17,701 nt of DNA from Thiotrichales bacterium (GTDB taxonomy: Bacteria > Pseudomonadota > Gammaproteobacteria > Thiomicrospirales > Thiomicrospiraceae). The stretch spans positions 1 through 17,701 of the forward strand of contig JACXUQ010000008.1 in assembly GCA_014763835.1 (NCBI GenBank), read 5' to 3'. Under the pieces are notes generated by a model. The model made no database searches. It had not been told where the DNA came from and saw only the letters and a list, made by a program, of their open reading frames with translations. The translations under genes were made by a program, and so were the position numbers. How positions within the stretch are numbered: position 1 is the stretch's first letter; each line of letters begins with the position of its first letter. Shown here piece after piece: positions 1-7,304 of this stretch.

Positions 1-171
1 GGCGGCCTGGCGCAGCATGCTTTGCTGCACGGTTTCGCTGAGTTGCTTGACCAGGGTGACGCTGCTGGCGGCGATGACAATCGCCAGCATCAGCCACAGC
101 CATTCGCCTTTTTTAAGTGCGCGCCACAGCCAGCGGTGGGCGATCAGGATATCAGAGCGCAGGGTCGGCAT
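1..171 (-). CDS. ABC transporter permease, N-terminal fragment (YbbP-like, partial)
   Basis: The minus strand opens with an ATG at 171 and stays open for 57 codons to the window edge, so only the N-terminus is present. The peptide begins MPTLRSDILIAHRWLWRALK, followed by a hydrophobic stretch (about residues 24-38, WLWLMLAIVIAASSV) typical of a first membrane segment, then a polar helix. Its start overlaps the last 20 bases of the upstream ATPase gene, which implies translational coupling in one operon. In E. coli the ATPase YbbA is followed by the large FtsX-type permease YbbP. Gene order and the short N-terminal segment before the first membrane helix fit that assignment, but too little sequence is visible to name it firmly. 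It would form the inner-membrane part of an ABC export system with the neighbouring ATPase. Confidence 0.72.
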   Translation of the reverse strand, partial: MPTLRSDILIAHRWLWRALKKGEWLWLMLAIVIAASSVTLVKQLSETVQQSMLRQAA

Positions 172-934
172 GACGCGCCTCTTGGACTGTTGGCAACGGC
201 TGCAGCTGGCCGTTCAGCAGTTGCAGGGTATGGCTGCATTGGCGGGCAAACTCGCGGTCGTGGGTGACCAGCACCAAGGTGGTTTGTTCACTGCGATTCA
301 GTTCAAACAGTAGCTTCTGAATTTGTTGGGCGGTCTCTTCATCGAGATTGCCGGTGGGTTCGTCGGCAAACAGAATGCTGGGTCGGGTGACAAAGGCGCG
401 TGCGATGGCCACACGCTGCTGCTCCCCGCCGGAGAGTTCGCCCGGCAGATGGTGGGCGCGATGTGCCAGTCCGACTTGTTCGAGCGCCTGCAATGCGCGG
501 TCTTTGGCGTTGTCCATTTGAAACAGTTCCAGCGGCATGAGGATGTTTTCCAGTGCGGTCATGCTCGGCATGAGCTGGAAGTTCTGAAAGATAAAACCAA
601 CCTGCCGCGCCCGCACCCGGGCGCGTTCGTCCTCCGAAAGGGCTGCGAGCGCTTGACCGAGCAGGTGGATATGCCCGGAGGTCGGCTTTTCCAATCCGGC
701 CATCAACGCCAGCAGTGTGGATTTACCGGAGCCGGAACGGCCGATGATGGCTACACTCTCATGCGGCTGGACAGTGAGCGAGCAGCCTTTTAAGATAGCA
801 ATGGCATCGGCTGATGCACGCTTATTTGGGTTAATTTCTTGATGGATGGAAACGCGATAATGCACATCTTGCAGTTCAATAACGGGTTGTTGCAACGCCG
901 CAAGCGTGGCATCAGGCTGCTTTACCGGGTTCAT
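152..934 (-). CDS. ybbA: ABC transporter ATP-binding protein, YbbA/LolD family
   Basis: A 260-residue cytoplasmic ATPase of the LolD/MacB-type subfamily. Visible motifs are Walker A GRSGSGKST (65-73), Q-loop Gln117 in FIFQNF, signature LSGGEQQR (167-174), Walker B ILFADEP (187-193), D-loop GNLD and H-loop His225 in VTHD. The body resembles E. coli YbbA closely, and the divergent neighbour is tesA, as in the E. coli tesA-ybbA-ybbP locus, which supports the name. There is an extra loop of about 15 residues (around 30-44) before the ILKGCSL strand. The start at 934 is the only ATG ahead of Walker A. It places the first 75 bases in antisense overlap with the likely tesA start, so the first 17 or so residues are uncertain. 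The upstream stretch AAAAAGA is only a weak ribosome-binding site. The gene feeds directly into the overlapping permease gene at 171. The transported substrate cannot be read from the sequence. Confidence 0.9.
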   Translation of the reverse strand: MNPVKQPDATLAALQQPVIELQDVHYRVSIHQEINPNKRASADAIAILKGCSLTVQPHESVAIIGRSGSGKSTLLALMAGLEKPTSGHIHLLGQALAALSEDERARVRARQVGFIFQNFQLMPSMTALENILMPLELFQMDNAKDRALQALEQVGLAHRAHHLPGELSGGEQQRVAIARAFVTRPSILFADEPTGNLDEETAQQIQKLLFELNRSEQTTLVLVTHDREFARQCSHTLQLLNGQLQPLPTVQEARHADPAL

Positions 935-1576
935 AGTCTGGTCTTTTTGCTGTTAATGGGGTTAGGGTCTAGTGTAGCCTTAGCCGCCGGGCAAGTCACC
1001 CCGCTACAGACGGTTTTGGTTCACGGCGACAGTTTAAGCGCCGCCTACGGGATGGAGGAAGAGGCCGGTTGGGTGGCGTTGTTGCAGCAACAGCAGCCTG
1101 GTTTAAAGGTGGTCAACACCAGCCTGAGCGGTGAAACCACCTCCGGCGGCAAGCAGCGTCTGCCGGCGCTGATGCAGCAGTTCCGGCCGCAGCTGCTGGT
1201 ACTGGAACTGGGCGCCAACGATGCCTTGCGCGGCCAGAACCTGCAGGCGACGGAAGCGAATCTGCAGGCGATGATCGACCTTTGTGAAAACGCCGCCTGG
1301 AGCTGCCGCACTGTATTATTGGGGGTGCGTCTGCCGACCAATTACGGCCCGGCCTACGACCAGCTTTTTCAGCGCATGTATGCACGTTTGGCGGAGCGCA
1401 ATCAGTTGGTGTTCGAGCCTTTTTTTATTGAGGATGCGGCGCTTGACCCCGATTTAATGCAGTGGGACGGATTGCATCCCGCTGCCCAAGCGCAGCCGCT
1501 GATTCTGAAACGGGTCTGGCGCTTGCTGGAGCCGCTTTTATCTAAGGAACCTCTGATTAAATCAGAGGTTCCCTAA
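860..1576 (+). CDS. tesA: Arylesterase / acyl-CoA thioesterase I, GDSL (SGNH) hydrolase
   Basis: A secreted SGNH-fold esterase of 238 residues from ATG 860. The N-terminus has a basic stretch (QRRKRGIRLLYR, 12-23), a hydrophobic core (about 26-36) and a likely cleavage after VALA (around 42), so the mature enzyme is periplasmic. The four SGNH blocks are present: GDSL with nucleophile Ser58, Gly in SLSGET, GAND with Asn120, and DGLH with Asp203 and His206. Family members hydrolyse short-chain esters and acyl-CoA or lysophospholipid thioesters. Length and block spacing match E. coli TesA, and the divergent ybbA partner is the same. The start is ambiguous: TTG 839 and ATG 842 extend it, and TTG 890 would give a more typical signal peptide with the basic residues right at the N-terminus. 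I chose ATG 860 as the nearest ATG. The last codons lie inside a perfect hairpin. Confidence 0.92.
   Translation: MHILQFNNGLLQRRKRGIRLLYRVHSLVFLLLMGLGSSVALAAGQVTPLQTVLVHGDSLSAAYGMEEEAGWVALLQQQQPGLKVVNTSLSGETTSGGKQRLPALMQQFRPQLLVLELGANDALRGQNLQATEANLQAMIDLCENAAWSCRTVLLGVRLPTNYGPAYDQLFQRMYARLAERNQLVFEPFFIEDAALDPDLMQWDGLHPAAQAQPLILKRVWRLLEPLLSKEPLIKSEVP
1546..1572. terminator. Perfect 12-bp inverted repeat at the tesA 3' end
   Basis: GGAACCTCTGAT (1546-1557) and its exact complement (1561-1572) are separated by TAA. The hairpin lies within the last ten codons of tesA and ends just before the stop codon, between convergent tesA and the receptor gene ending at 1592. Neither strand has a good T-run after the stem, so intrinsic termination is uncertain. 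A role in 3'-end protection or as a transcription barrier between convergent genes is possible. Confidence 0.5.
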
Positions 1577-1591
1577 GGATAAAGGCTAAAC

Positions 1592-3019
1592 TCAGGCCGC
1601 CTCGATCTGTTTCTGGTTGGCGGCTTCGAGAATCTGGAAATGCTCGACGGACTGTTCCAGCTGGCGCACCTGATCGATAATCGAGGCCGAGGTGGTGGCG
1701 ATCTCCTCGACCAGACTGGCATTCTGCTGGGTGGCGTCGTCGATTTTGTTGAGTGCCTGACTCACCTCCTGAATGCGTTGCAGACTGGCGTTGAACTCGT
1801 CCTTGAGTTGGGCGAGGTCGCCGGCGTAGTCGCCTTCAATACGGGTTTGCAGATTGCCCTTGGACAAGGCCTGACTGGTTTGGTGAATCTCGCGGATGGC
1901 GTTGACGATGGTCTGTAGCAGATACTGAACGCTGTTGGAGATGTCGCTCAATTCATTGCGTCCTTTGAGCGGCGTCCATTGTTGATAGGTGCCGTTACGG
2001 GCAATCTCTATCATCTGCGCTTTCATGTTGGAAAGCGGTTGGGTGATGGAGTGGATCAGCGTGCTGTTCATCAGCAGCATAAACAGCAGGGCCACGGCGC
2101 CGATGGCGGTGATTTGCAGGGTGTTGCTCTGGCTTAGCTCACCGAGGTTCTGCACCTGTTGCAGTCTCTGGTGTTTGGTTTGGCTGGCGGCCAACTGCAT
2201 GATGCGGTTGGCGTCTTGTGTCAGCTCGGTGACGGTTGCATTGTTTTGCCCGGCGGTCTGGATGAAATCCTTGAGGTCATTGAACGACTCCACAAAGCCT
2301 TCCCAGCTGCTGACCAGTTCGGAATAAGTTTCTTTGTTTTCGAAATCACCGGTATAACGTTCGTCGAGTTGAGCAAACAGCGCATCGCTGCTGTCACCCA
2401 GACCTTGCGTGTTGAACTGCTCTTTCAGGCTGAGGTCATGGGTTGAAATCATTTTGATCAGCGTGAATTGCGAACTGTTGAGGCGTTGCAGAATCTCTTT
2501 TAACTGCTCCTGCAGTTCGGCATCCGCAGAGGCCTCTTTGAGGATTTTGATGTGTTCCTGTATTTTTTCGGAACTCGGCTGGATGCCATAGTGCAGGGTT
2601 TCTTCGATTTGCTGTTTCAGGAACACCGCGGAGTTGGCGGATTTTTTCAGATTGGTCAGCAGTTCATCCATTTTCTCGACCGGGTTTTCTGCTTCTTCAA
2701 GTTTGGCGAGGCTCAGTGCCTGTGATTCCAGATTGAATGCTTTCAAGCTGTCCATCTGCGTGTTGAAGGTTTGCCCGGCCTGTTTGTTCAGGGTTAGGGT
2801 ATAGTCATTCATGGTCAGCATCGTGTCGGAGAACAGCTTTTGAAACTGCTCGATTTTCGCCACCTGGGTTTGTTGGATATTTTCCAGCGTGGCAGCGCTT
2901 TTACCGACATCCTGCATCGCCAATCTGGCAGACAGGGCCAAGAGTGTCAGAAAAAGCAGCCCGATAAACAGGTTCAGCCATAAACGTTTCTGGATGGAGA
3001 GGTTGTTTAGCAATCGCAT
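1592..3019 (-). CDS. Methyl-accepting chemotaxis protein lacking the signalling core
   Basis: A 475-residue inner-membrane receptor. A first membrane helix lies near residues 13-33, a long helical periplasmic region follows (about 34-300), and a second helix (about 301-321, ITAIGAVALLFMLLMNSTLI) leads into HAMP (from about 324), with a second HAMP-like stretch to about 410 (QALSKGNLQTRIEGDYAGDL). Next should come about 200 residues of methyl-accepting hairpin. Instead, NASLQRIQ (411-417) joins straight to EVSQALNKIDDATQQNASLV, which is the distal return-arm segment of such domains. The kinase-contacting tip motif (E-A-A-R-A-G region) and the usual FAVVA-EVR block are absent. The frame is intact. 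Such a protein could sense or dimerise but should not control CheA. No strong ribosome-binding site precedes ATG 3019. It is either a decapitated receptor or an assembly artefact, and could be listed as a pseudogene. Confidence 0.85.
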   Translation of the reverse strand: MRLLNNLSIQKRLWLNLFIGLLFLTLLALSARLAMQDVGKSAATLENIQQTQVAKIEQFQKLFSDTMLTMNDYTLTLNKQAGQTFNTQMDSLKAFNLESQALSLAKLEEAENPVEKMDELLTNLKKSANSAVFLKQQIEETLHYGIQPSSEKIQEHIKILKEASADAELQEQLKEILQRLNSSQFTLIKMISTHDLSLKEQFNTQGLGDSSDALFAQLDERYTGDFENKETYSELVSSWEGFVESFNDLKDFIQTAGQNNATVTELTQDANRIMQLAASQTKHQRLQQVQNLGELSQSNTLQITAIGAVALLFMLLMNSTLIHSITQPLSNMKAQMIEIARNGTYQQWTPLKGRNELSDISNSVQYLLQTIVNAIREIHQTSQALSKGNLQTRIEGDYAGDLAQLKDEFNASLQRIQEVSQALNKIDDATQQNASLVEEIATTSASIIDQVRQLEQSVEHFQILEAANQKQIEAA

Positions 3020-3084
3020 TCAGGATTTACCCGAAGCGGCCGTAATAGATGGTGCGTGGCGATTTATTTAATGCACTTTTCCTT

Positions 3085-3090
3085 TATAAT
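3085..3090 (+). promoter_or_regulatory. Possible -10 element (TATAAT) in the receptor/HDOD divergent gap
   Basis: The 104-base gap 3020-3123 between the divergent receptor and HDOD genes contains a consensus TATAAT on the plus strand, 34 bases before the HDOD start codon. The reverse strand over the same bases (ATTATAAAGG) could serve the receptor gene. No good -35 hexamer is found at 16-18 bases on either side, so this is a tentative call from one element. Confidence 0.35.
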
Positions 3091-3123
3091 TTTCAGCAAT
3101 TGATTTAGAAGTTTCAGACCTGT

Positions 3124-3957
3124 ATGCAAGACAAATTACGAAAGGCCATGGAAGCGATTCGCGGCATCAAGATTCCCGAATTGCCGGAAGAGGTATTGCT
3201 GCTTGAAAAAGAGGTGAAAAGCAAATTTGCCAATATCATCACCGTGGCCGAAATCATCGAAAAAAACACAACGCTGTCGGGTGAGTTGATGCGTCTGGTG
3301 AATTCGCGGGTCATGAATCTCAAGGTGCCTTGCAGTTCCATCCGTGATGCGGTCAATGTGTTGGGTCTCGACAATATCTACCATCTGGTGGTGGCGTCGG
3401 CCATTAAAAACCTGTTCAGCCAGAAAGGGCTGTTCAAGGACATTATGGACCACAGTGTCGATGTGGCCTTCTGTATGGCCGATATTTCCGAATGGGTCGC
3501 CGAAGTGACGCGCGACGAGGCGTATATGCTGGGGTTGTTCCATAATGCCGGCGCCTTGCTGCTGGCCTCGAAAAATGAAGAACGTTATGCGCCGTTGTTC
3601 AGTAACTCCATGTCTTTGCCGACTTCAATTATTGCCAAAGAAGAAAAGGAGTACGACACCAACCATGCGATGGTCGGGGTGCTTGTGGCCAAGAAATGGC
3701 ATCTGCCGGTGGATATGATCAATGCGATTATGCTGCATCACAACGAGGCCTGCGGCCGTATCAGCAATGACCGCGTGCGTGCCATGGTGGCGATGATCAA
3801 GATCGCCAATGCGATCGTCTCCGAGATTTCATTGGGCGCTTATCGCGGTGACGAGATGCGCCGTTATGAAAAGGACGGTGTGCAGGAGCTGCTGATTCCG
3901 TCGGAGGCGATCAAGGAGATCCGCACCGCACTGATGTCGTACAACTTTAAAGACTAG
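3124..3957 (+). CDS. HDOD-domain protein (signal transduction)
   Basis: A 277-residue soluble protein made almost entirely of one HDOD domain (about 18-210), a degenerate HD-type fold found in bacterial regulators of chemotaxis, cell cycle and c-di-GMP signalling. Visible family marks are the LPELPEEV-like opening (KIPELPEEV, 16-24), the LVNSRVMNL segment (58-66) that matches the usual LANSA.. helix, SSIRDAVNVLGLDNI (71-85), and GLFHNAG (137-143), where classical HD enzymes would show H-D, then HAMVG and the HH pair in AIMLHH. Loss of the Asp means no phosphohydrolase activity is expected, so it probably acts by protein-protein binding. It is divergent from the chemoreceptor gene and convergent with lon, from which a strong bidirectional terminator separates it. 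The ribosome-binding site before ATG 3124 is weak. ATG 3148 is an alternative start but its purine stretch lies too close. Confidence 0.88.
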   Translation: MQDKLRKAMEAIRGIKIPELPEEVLLLEKEVKSKFANIITVAEIIEKNTTLSGELMRLVNSRVMNLKVPCSSIRDAVNVLGLDNIYHLVVASAIKNLFSQKGLFKDIMDHSVDVAFCMADISEWVAEVTRDEAYMLGLFHNAGALLLASKNEERYAPLFSNSMSLPTSIIAKEEKEYDTNHAMVGVLVAKKWHLPVDMINAIMLHHNEACGRISNDRVRAMVAMIKIANAIVSEISLGAYRGDEMRRYEKDGVQELLIPSEAIKEIRTALMSYNFKD

Positions 3958-3974
3958 GGTTTTTTTCACGGTTT

Positions 3975-4026
3975 AAAAACTCAACAGGCCGGGTAGAGCA
4001 TGCTTTACCCGGCCTGTTGAGTTTTT
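3975..4026. terminator. Strong bidirectional terminator between the HDOD gene and lon
   Basis: A perfect 21-bp stem (3975-3995 with 4006-4026) has a 10-base loop, A-rich on its left edge and ending in GTTTTT on the right. Because the arms start with AAAAA and end with TTTTT it can terminate transcription from both sides, which suits the convergent HDOD and lon genes. Part of the right arm recurs exactly at 12312-12331. Confidence 0.9.
4005..4024 (+). repeat. 20-bp repeat, copy 1 (right arm of the lon terminator)
   Basis: TTACCCGGCCTGTTGAGTTT at 4005-4024 recurs without mismatch at 12312-12331 in the same orientation. Its complement forms the left arm of the terminator here. Twenty identical bases 8.3 kb apart are not expected by chance in a window this size. 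Confidence 0.85.
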
Positions 4027-4037
4027 GAGAGCGGTTT

Positions 4038-6671
4038 TCAGTGCTGCGAAGCGGGGACGGACGTGTTTTGCTCCGGTTTCACCTCTTCCTGTTCCTTGTG
4101 TTTGGCCAGATAGACTTTCAGCGCCAGCGATTTGGCGCGGATATTGAACGTCAGTTTGGCCACATCGTCGAAATGCTTGGCAAAATGCACGCTCATGCCT
4201 TCCTGCAAATAGTCGGGCAGTTCCTCAAAATCCTTTTTGTTCTCAAACGGCAGAATCAACTCTTTCAGTCCCAGACGCTTGGCGGCGATAACCTTTTCGC
4301 GGATGCCGCCCACCGGCAAGACCTGGCCGGTCAGACTCAATTCGCCGGTCATCGCCAGCGGGGTTTTGATCGCCTCGTCACGCGCCAGCGACAAAAGCGC
4401 CGTAGCCATGGTAATGCCGGCGCTCGGGCCGTCTTTCGGGGTTGCGCCGTCGGGAACGTGCAGATGCACAAAGGCCTTGTCGAAAAACTCCGGGTCGGCT
4501 TTATATTTGTCCAGATTGGAGCTGATAAAGCTGTAGGCGATCCCGGCCGATTCCTGCATCACTTCACCGAGCTGGCCGGAGAGTTTGAAACCGCGGTTGA
4601 AGGTATGCACGCGGCTCGCTTCGATGGTCAAGGTGGCGCCGCCCATCGAGGTCCACGCCAAACCGGTCACAGTGCCGATCTGCTGGTTCATCTTTTCTGG
4701 GCTGAAGCGCGGCTGGCCGAGCATCTCTTCGAGTTCGTTGACATGGATGCGCGCCTGCTCGATCTCGCCCATGACGAATTTCAGCGCCAGTTTGCGTACC
4801 AGTTTGGAGAGCTGTTTTTTGAGGTTGCGCACCCCGGCTTCACGCGCATAGCCTTCGATCACATGGCGGATGGCCGGCACGGTAATCTGCACTTTTTCCT
4901 TGTCCAGACCGGCTTCGTCCACCAATTGCGGCCACAGATGGTGCTTGGCGATCTGAATCTTCTCTTCGGTGATGTAGCCGGCCAGACGAATGACTTCCAT
5001 ACGGTCCAGCAGTGGCCCCGGAATACTGTCGAGGGTGTTGGCGGTGCAGATGAACAGTGCTTTGGAAAGGTCGAAACGCACGTCCATAAAGTGATCCATG
5101 AATTCGCTGTTCTGCTCGGGATCAAGCACCTCCAGCAGAGCGGAGGCCGGGTCGCCGTGATAAGAAGCGCCGATCTTGTCGATCTCGTCGAGCATAATCA
5201 CCGGGTTGGCGGTTTCACAGTCTTTCAACGCCTGGATGAATTTGCCGGGCATGGCGCCGATATAGGTGCGTCTATGACCTTTGATTTCGGCCTCGTCACG
5301 CATGCCGCCGACCGAAAAACGGTAGAACTTGCGCCCGAGCGCATCGGCGATGGAGCGGCCGATGGAGGTTTTGCCCACGCCCGGCGGGCCGACCAGACAG
5401 ATAATCGAACCGGAGACTTCGCCTTTCAGCGCGCCCACGGCGAGAAACTCGCTGATGCGGTCTTTGACGTCATCCAGACCGTCGTGGCCTTTGTCGAGCA
5501 CCTTGCGGGCGCGTTTCAGGTCAAGCAGGTCTTTGCTGTGTTTGCCCCACGGCAGTTGCGTCAGCCAGTCGAGCCAGTTGCGGGCGACGTTGTATTCCGG
5601 CGATTGCGGGTCGAGTATTTCCAGTTTTTGCAGTTCCTCTTCCGCTTTCTTGAGGGCTTCGTCGCTGAGGGCAAGGCTTTCCATGCGTTCGCGGAAGCGT
5701 TCGCTGTCCAAAGTCTGGTCATCCTTGAGGATGCCCAGCTCGCGCTGGATTTCGTTGAGCTGCTGGCGCAGGAAAAATTCGCGCTGCTGTTCGTTGAGGT
5801 TTTCTTCGACACGTTCGCGGATGTTGTATTGCAGTTTGGTGACTTCAATTTCCTGTTTGAACAGCGCCAGGACTTTTTCGAGACGTTCGCTCAAATCAAG
5901 CGTTTCCAAGACCTCCTGCAGACGCAGCGGGTCGGCGGTGGTCAGGCTCGCGGCAAAATCGGCCAAGTGCGCCGGCTGGCTCGGGCTGTAGCGGTTTAGG
6001 AAGAATTTCAATTCCTCGCTGTACAGCGGATTGAGCGGCAGTAGCTCGCGGAAAGCGTTCATAATCGCCAGACCGTAGGCTTTGAACTCTTTGGGTGAGC
6101 CGTTTTTGATGTCGGCGGGGTAGCTGACGCGCGCTTTATAAGGCGCACTGTGCGAAATCCACTGTTCGATCTTGAAGCGCTGCACCCCTTCGGCAATCAG
6201 CTGGATAAAGCCTTCACGCTCCTTGGGCTCGTGGATGCGGATCAGCGTGCCGATCGGGGCGAAGGCTTCCGGCGGGGCAGTTTCGTAGTCTTCGTGGTCA
6301 ACGAACACCATGCCGATATATTTGTGGTGGTCGGCTTTAATCGCTGCAAACGTCTCTTCCCAGTTGTCGCGGTTCAGCAAGACCGGCAGCTGCTGCCCGG
6401 GGAAGAAAGGGCGCTCTTTGACCGGCAGCAGGTAGATGTCGGTTGGCAGGGTCAGTTCGGGCTTGGCAAGCTGACGGGCCTGACGCAGTCTGTCGTCGCT
6501 ATCCGCCTCATGACTGGCAATATGTTCGCCATCGAGCACACGCGGTGTGTTTTCGTCATGGCCATCGTCAGCCCCGGCCTGTTGAGAATCCTGGCGGTTT
6601 TCCAATTCAGCGTTCAGTTCGTTGTCGTGGCTTTCGTGGTGGACTTCTTGTGTGTCTAGGATATCTGTCAT
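4038..6671 (-). CDS. lon: ATP-dependent protease La (Lon)
   Basis: An 877-residue cytoplasmic AAA+ serine protease that degrades misfolded and specific regulatory proteins. Domain order: an acidic N-terminal extension (about 1-70, rich in D, E, H, Q), the substrate-binding LON domain starting at LPTDIYLLPVKERPFFPGQ, a coiled coil with the QQREFFLRQQLNEIQREL signature, the AAA+ module with Walker A GPPGVGKTS and Walker B VIMLDEIDKIG, and the protease domain with catalytic Ser750 in KDGPSAGIT and Lys793 in GGIREK. The Ser-Lys spacing of 43 equals that of E. coli Lon (679/722). E. coli Lon has 784 residues; most of the excess is the N-terminal extension plus a charged tail (EQEEVKPEQ). The start at 6671 has no strong Shine-Dalgarno, but a heat-shock-type promoter lies just upstream, which supports the start region. 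Confidence 0.97.
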   Translation of the reverse strand: MTDILDTQEVHHESHDNELNAELENRQDSQQAGADDGHDENTPRVLDGEHIASHEADSDDRLRQARQLAKPELTLPTDIYLLPVKERPFFPGQQLPVLLNRDNWEETFAAIKADHHKYIGMVFVDHEDYETAPPEAFAPIGTLIRIHEPKEREGFIQLIAEGVQRFKIEQWISHSAPYKARVSYPADIKNGSPKEFKAYGLAIMNAFRELLPLNPLYSEELKFFLNRYSPSQPAHLADFAASLTTADPLRLQEVLETLDLSERLEKVLALFKQEIEVTKLQYNIRERVEENLNEQQREFFLRQQLNEIQRELGILKDDQTLDSERFRERMESLALSDEALKKAEEELQKLEILDPQSPEYNVARNWLDWLTQLPWGKHSKDLLDLKRARKVLDKGHDGLDDVKDRISEFLAVGALKGEVSGSIICLVGPPGVGKTSIGRSIADALGRKFYRFSVGGMRDEAEIKGHRRTYIGAMPGKFIQALKDCETANPVIMLDEIDKIGASYHGDPASALLEVLDPEQNSEFMDHFMDVRFDLSKALFICTANTLDSIPGPLLDRMEVIRLAGYITEEKIQIAKHHLWPQLVDEAGLDKEKVQITVPAIRHVIEGYAREAGVRNLKKQLSKLVRKLALKFVMGEIEQARIHVNELEEMLGQPRFSPEKMNQQIGTVTGLAWTSMGGATLTIEASRVHTFNRGFKLSGQLGEVMQESAGIAYSFISSNLDKYKADPEFFDKAFVHLHVPDGATPKDGPSAGITMATALLSLARDEAIKTPLAMTGELSLTGQVLPVGGIREKVIAAKRLGLKELILPFENKKDFEELPDYLQEGMSVHFAKHFDDVAKLTFNIRAKSLALKVYLAKHKEQEEVKPEQNTSVPASQH

Positions 6672-6711
6672 GGGGTTTCTTGTTGCTGATTGGTTGGAAA
6701 AGTAGGGTATT

Positions 6712-6740
6712 ATATGCGGATTAGCGAGTGGAGTTTCAAG
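6712..6740 (-). promoter_or_regulatory. Heat-shock (sigma-32/RpoH-type) promoter for lon
   Basis: Read on the minus strand, CTTGAAA (6740-6734), a 14-base spacer and CCGCATAT (6719-6712) match the established E. coli RpoH consensus CTTGAAA-N11-16-CCCCATnT at every -35 base and all but one defined -10 base. A TATAAT (6714-6709) overlaps the -10, so a housekeeping promoter may be nested there. Transcription would begin near 6705, about 35 bases before the lon ATG. E. coli lon is RpoH-controlled, which agrees. The -35 overlaps the mogA Shine-Dalgarno on the other strand. Confidence 0.8.
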
Positions 6741-6748
6741 GATACAGA

Positions 6749-7300
6749 ATGCAAAAAACGCAAATCAGAATCGGTTTTGTTACGGTGTCGGACCGCGCCA
6801 GCCGCGGCGAATATGAGGATTTGGGCGGACCGGCGATGCAGGCATGGATGACGCAGGCATTGAGTAACCCCTGGACGCCAGTGGCCCGCGTTATCGAGGA
6901 TGAACAGCCGCTGATCGAAGCGACTTTGAAGGAGTTGGCCGATGAACAGGGCTGTTGCTTGATTTTGACCACCGGTGGCACCGGACCGGCCAAGCGCGAT
7001 GTGACCCCCGAGGCAACGGCCGCCGTATGCGACAAGATTCTGGACGGTTTTGCCGAACAGATGCGCGCCGTGTCTCTCAAATATGTGCCGACGGCGATTC
7101 TGTCGCGTCAGATTGCCGGCACCCGTGGTTCGAGTCTGATTATCAATCTGCCGGGCAAACCTTCGGCCATTGGCGAATGTCTGGAGGCGGTGTTTCCGGC
7201 CGTGCCTTATTGCATCGACCTGATCGATGGCCCCTATTTGGAAACCAACGATGCGTTTATCAAGGGGTTCCGCCCCAAGCATGCGGTCAAGAAAGGATAA
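6749..7300 (+). CDS. mogA: Molybdopterin adenylyltransferase
   Basis: A 183-residue cytoplasmic enzyme that adenylylates molybdopterin (MPT plus ATP to MPT-AMP) before molybdate insertion, in molybdenum cofactor synthesis. The MoCF/MogA fold is clear: IGFVTVSDRAS (8-18), the TTGGTGPAKRDVTPEAT loop (74-90) with its conserved Asp84, the FAEQMR segment (101-106), TAILSRQ (115-121), and NLPGKP (133-138). Similarity to E. coli MogA runs end to end, although a short loop near residue 148 that E. coli carries is absent, as in many homologues. ATG 6749 is preceded by AAGGAT at a proper distance, so I prefer it to the upstream GTG 6728. The stop is followed after 4 bases by the GTG of prmB, so the two are an operon. 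It is divergent from lon. Confidence 0.95.
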   Translation: MQKTQIRIGFVTVSDRASRGEYEDLGGPAMQAWMTQALSNPWTPVARVIEDEQPLIEATLKELADEQGCCLILTTGGTGPAKRDVTPEATAAVCDKILDGFAEQMRAVSLKYVPTAILSRQIAGTRGSSLIINLPGKPSAIGECLEAVFPAVPYCIDLIDGPYLETNDAFIKGFRPKHAVKKG

Positions 7301-7304
7301 GCAC

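Noticed and set aside
4041..5999. 652-codon open frame on the plus strand antisense to lon
   Set aside because: It mirrors the Lon coding frame, has no domain character, and arises from the lack of TTA/CTA/TCA codons in lon.
7227..7304. Earlier start for prmB inside mogA
   Set aside because: GTG 7305 has a proper Shine-Dalgarno and fits the family N-terminus; the extension is antisense-like Arg/Ser-rich sequence.
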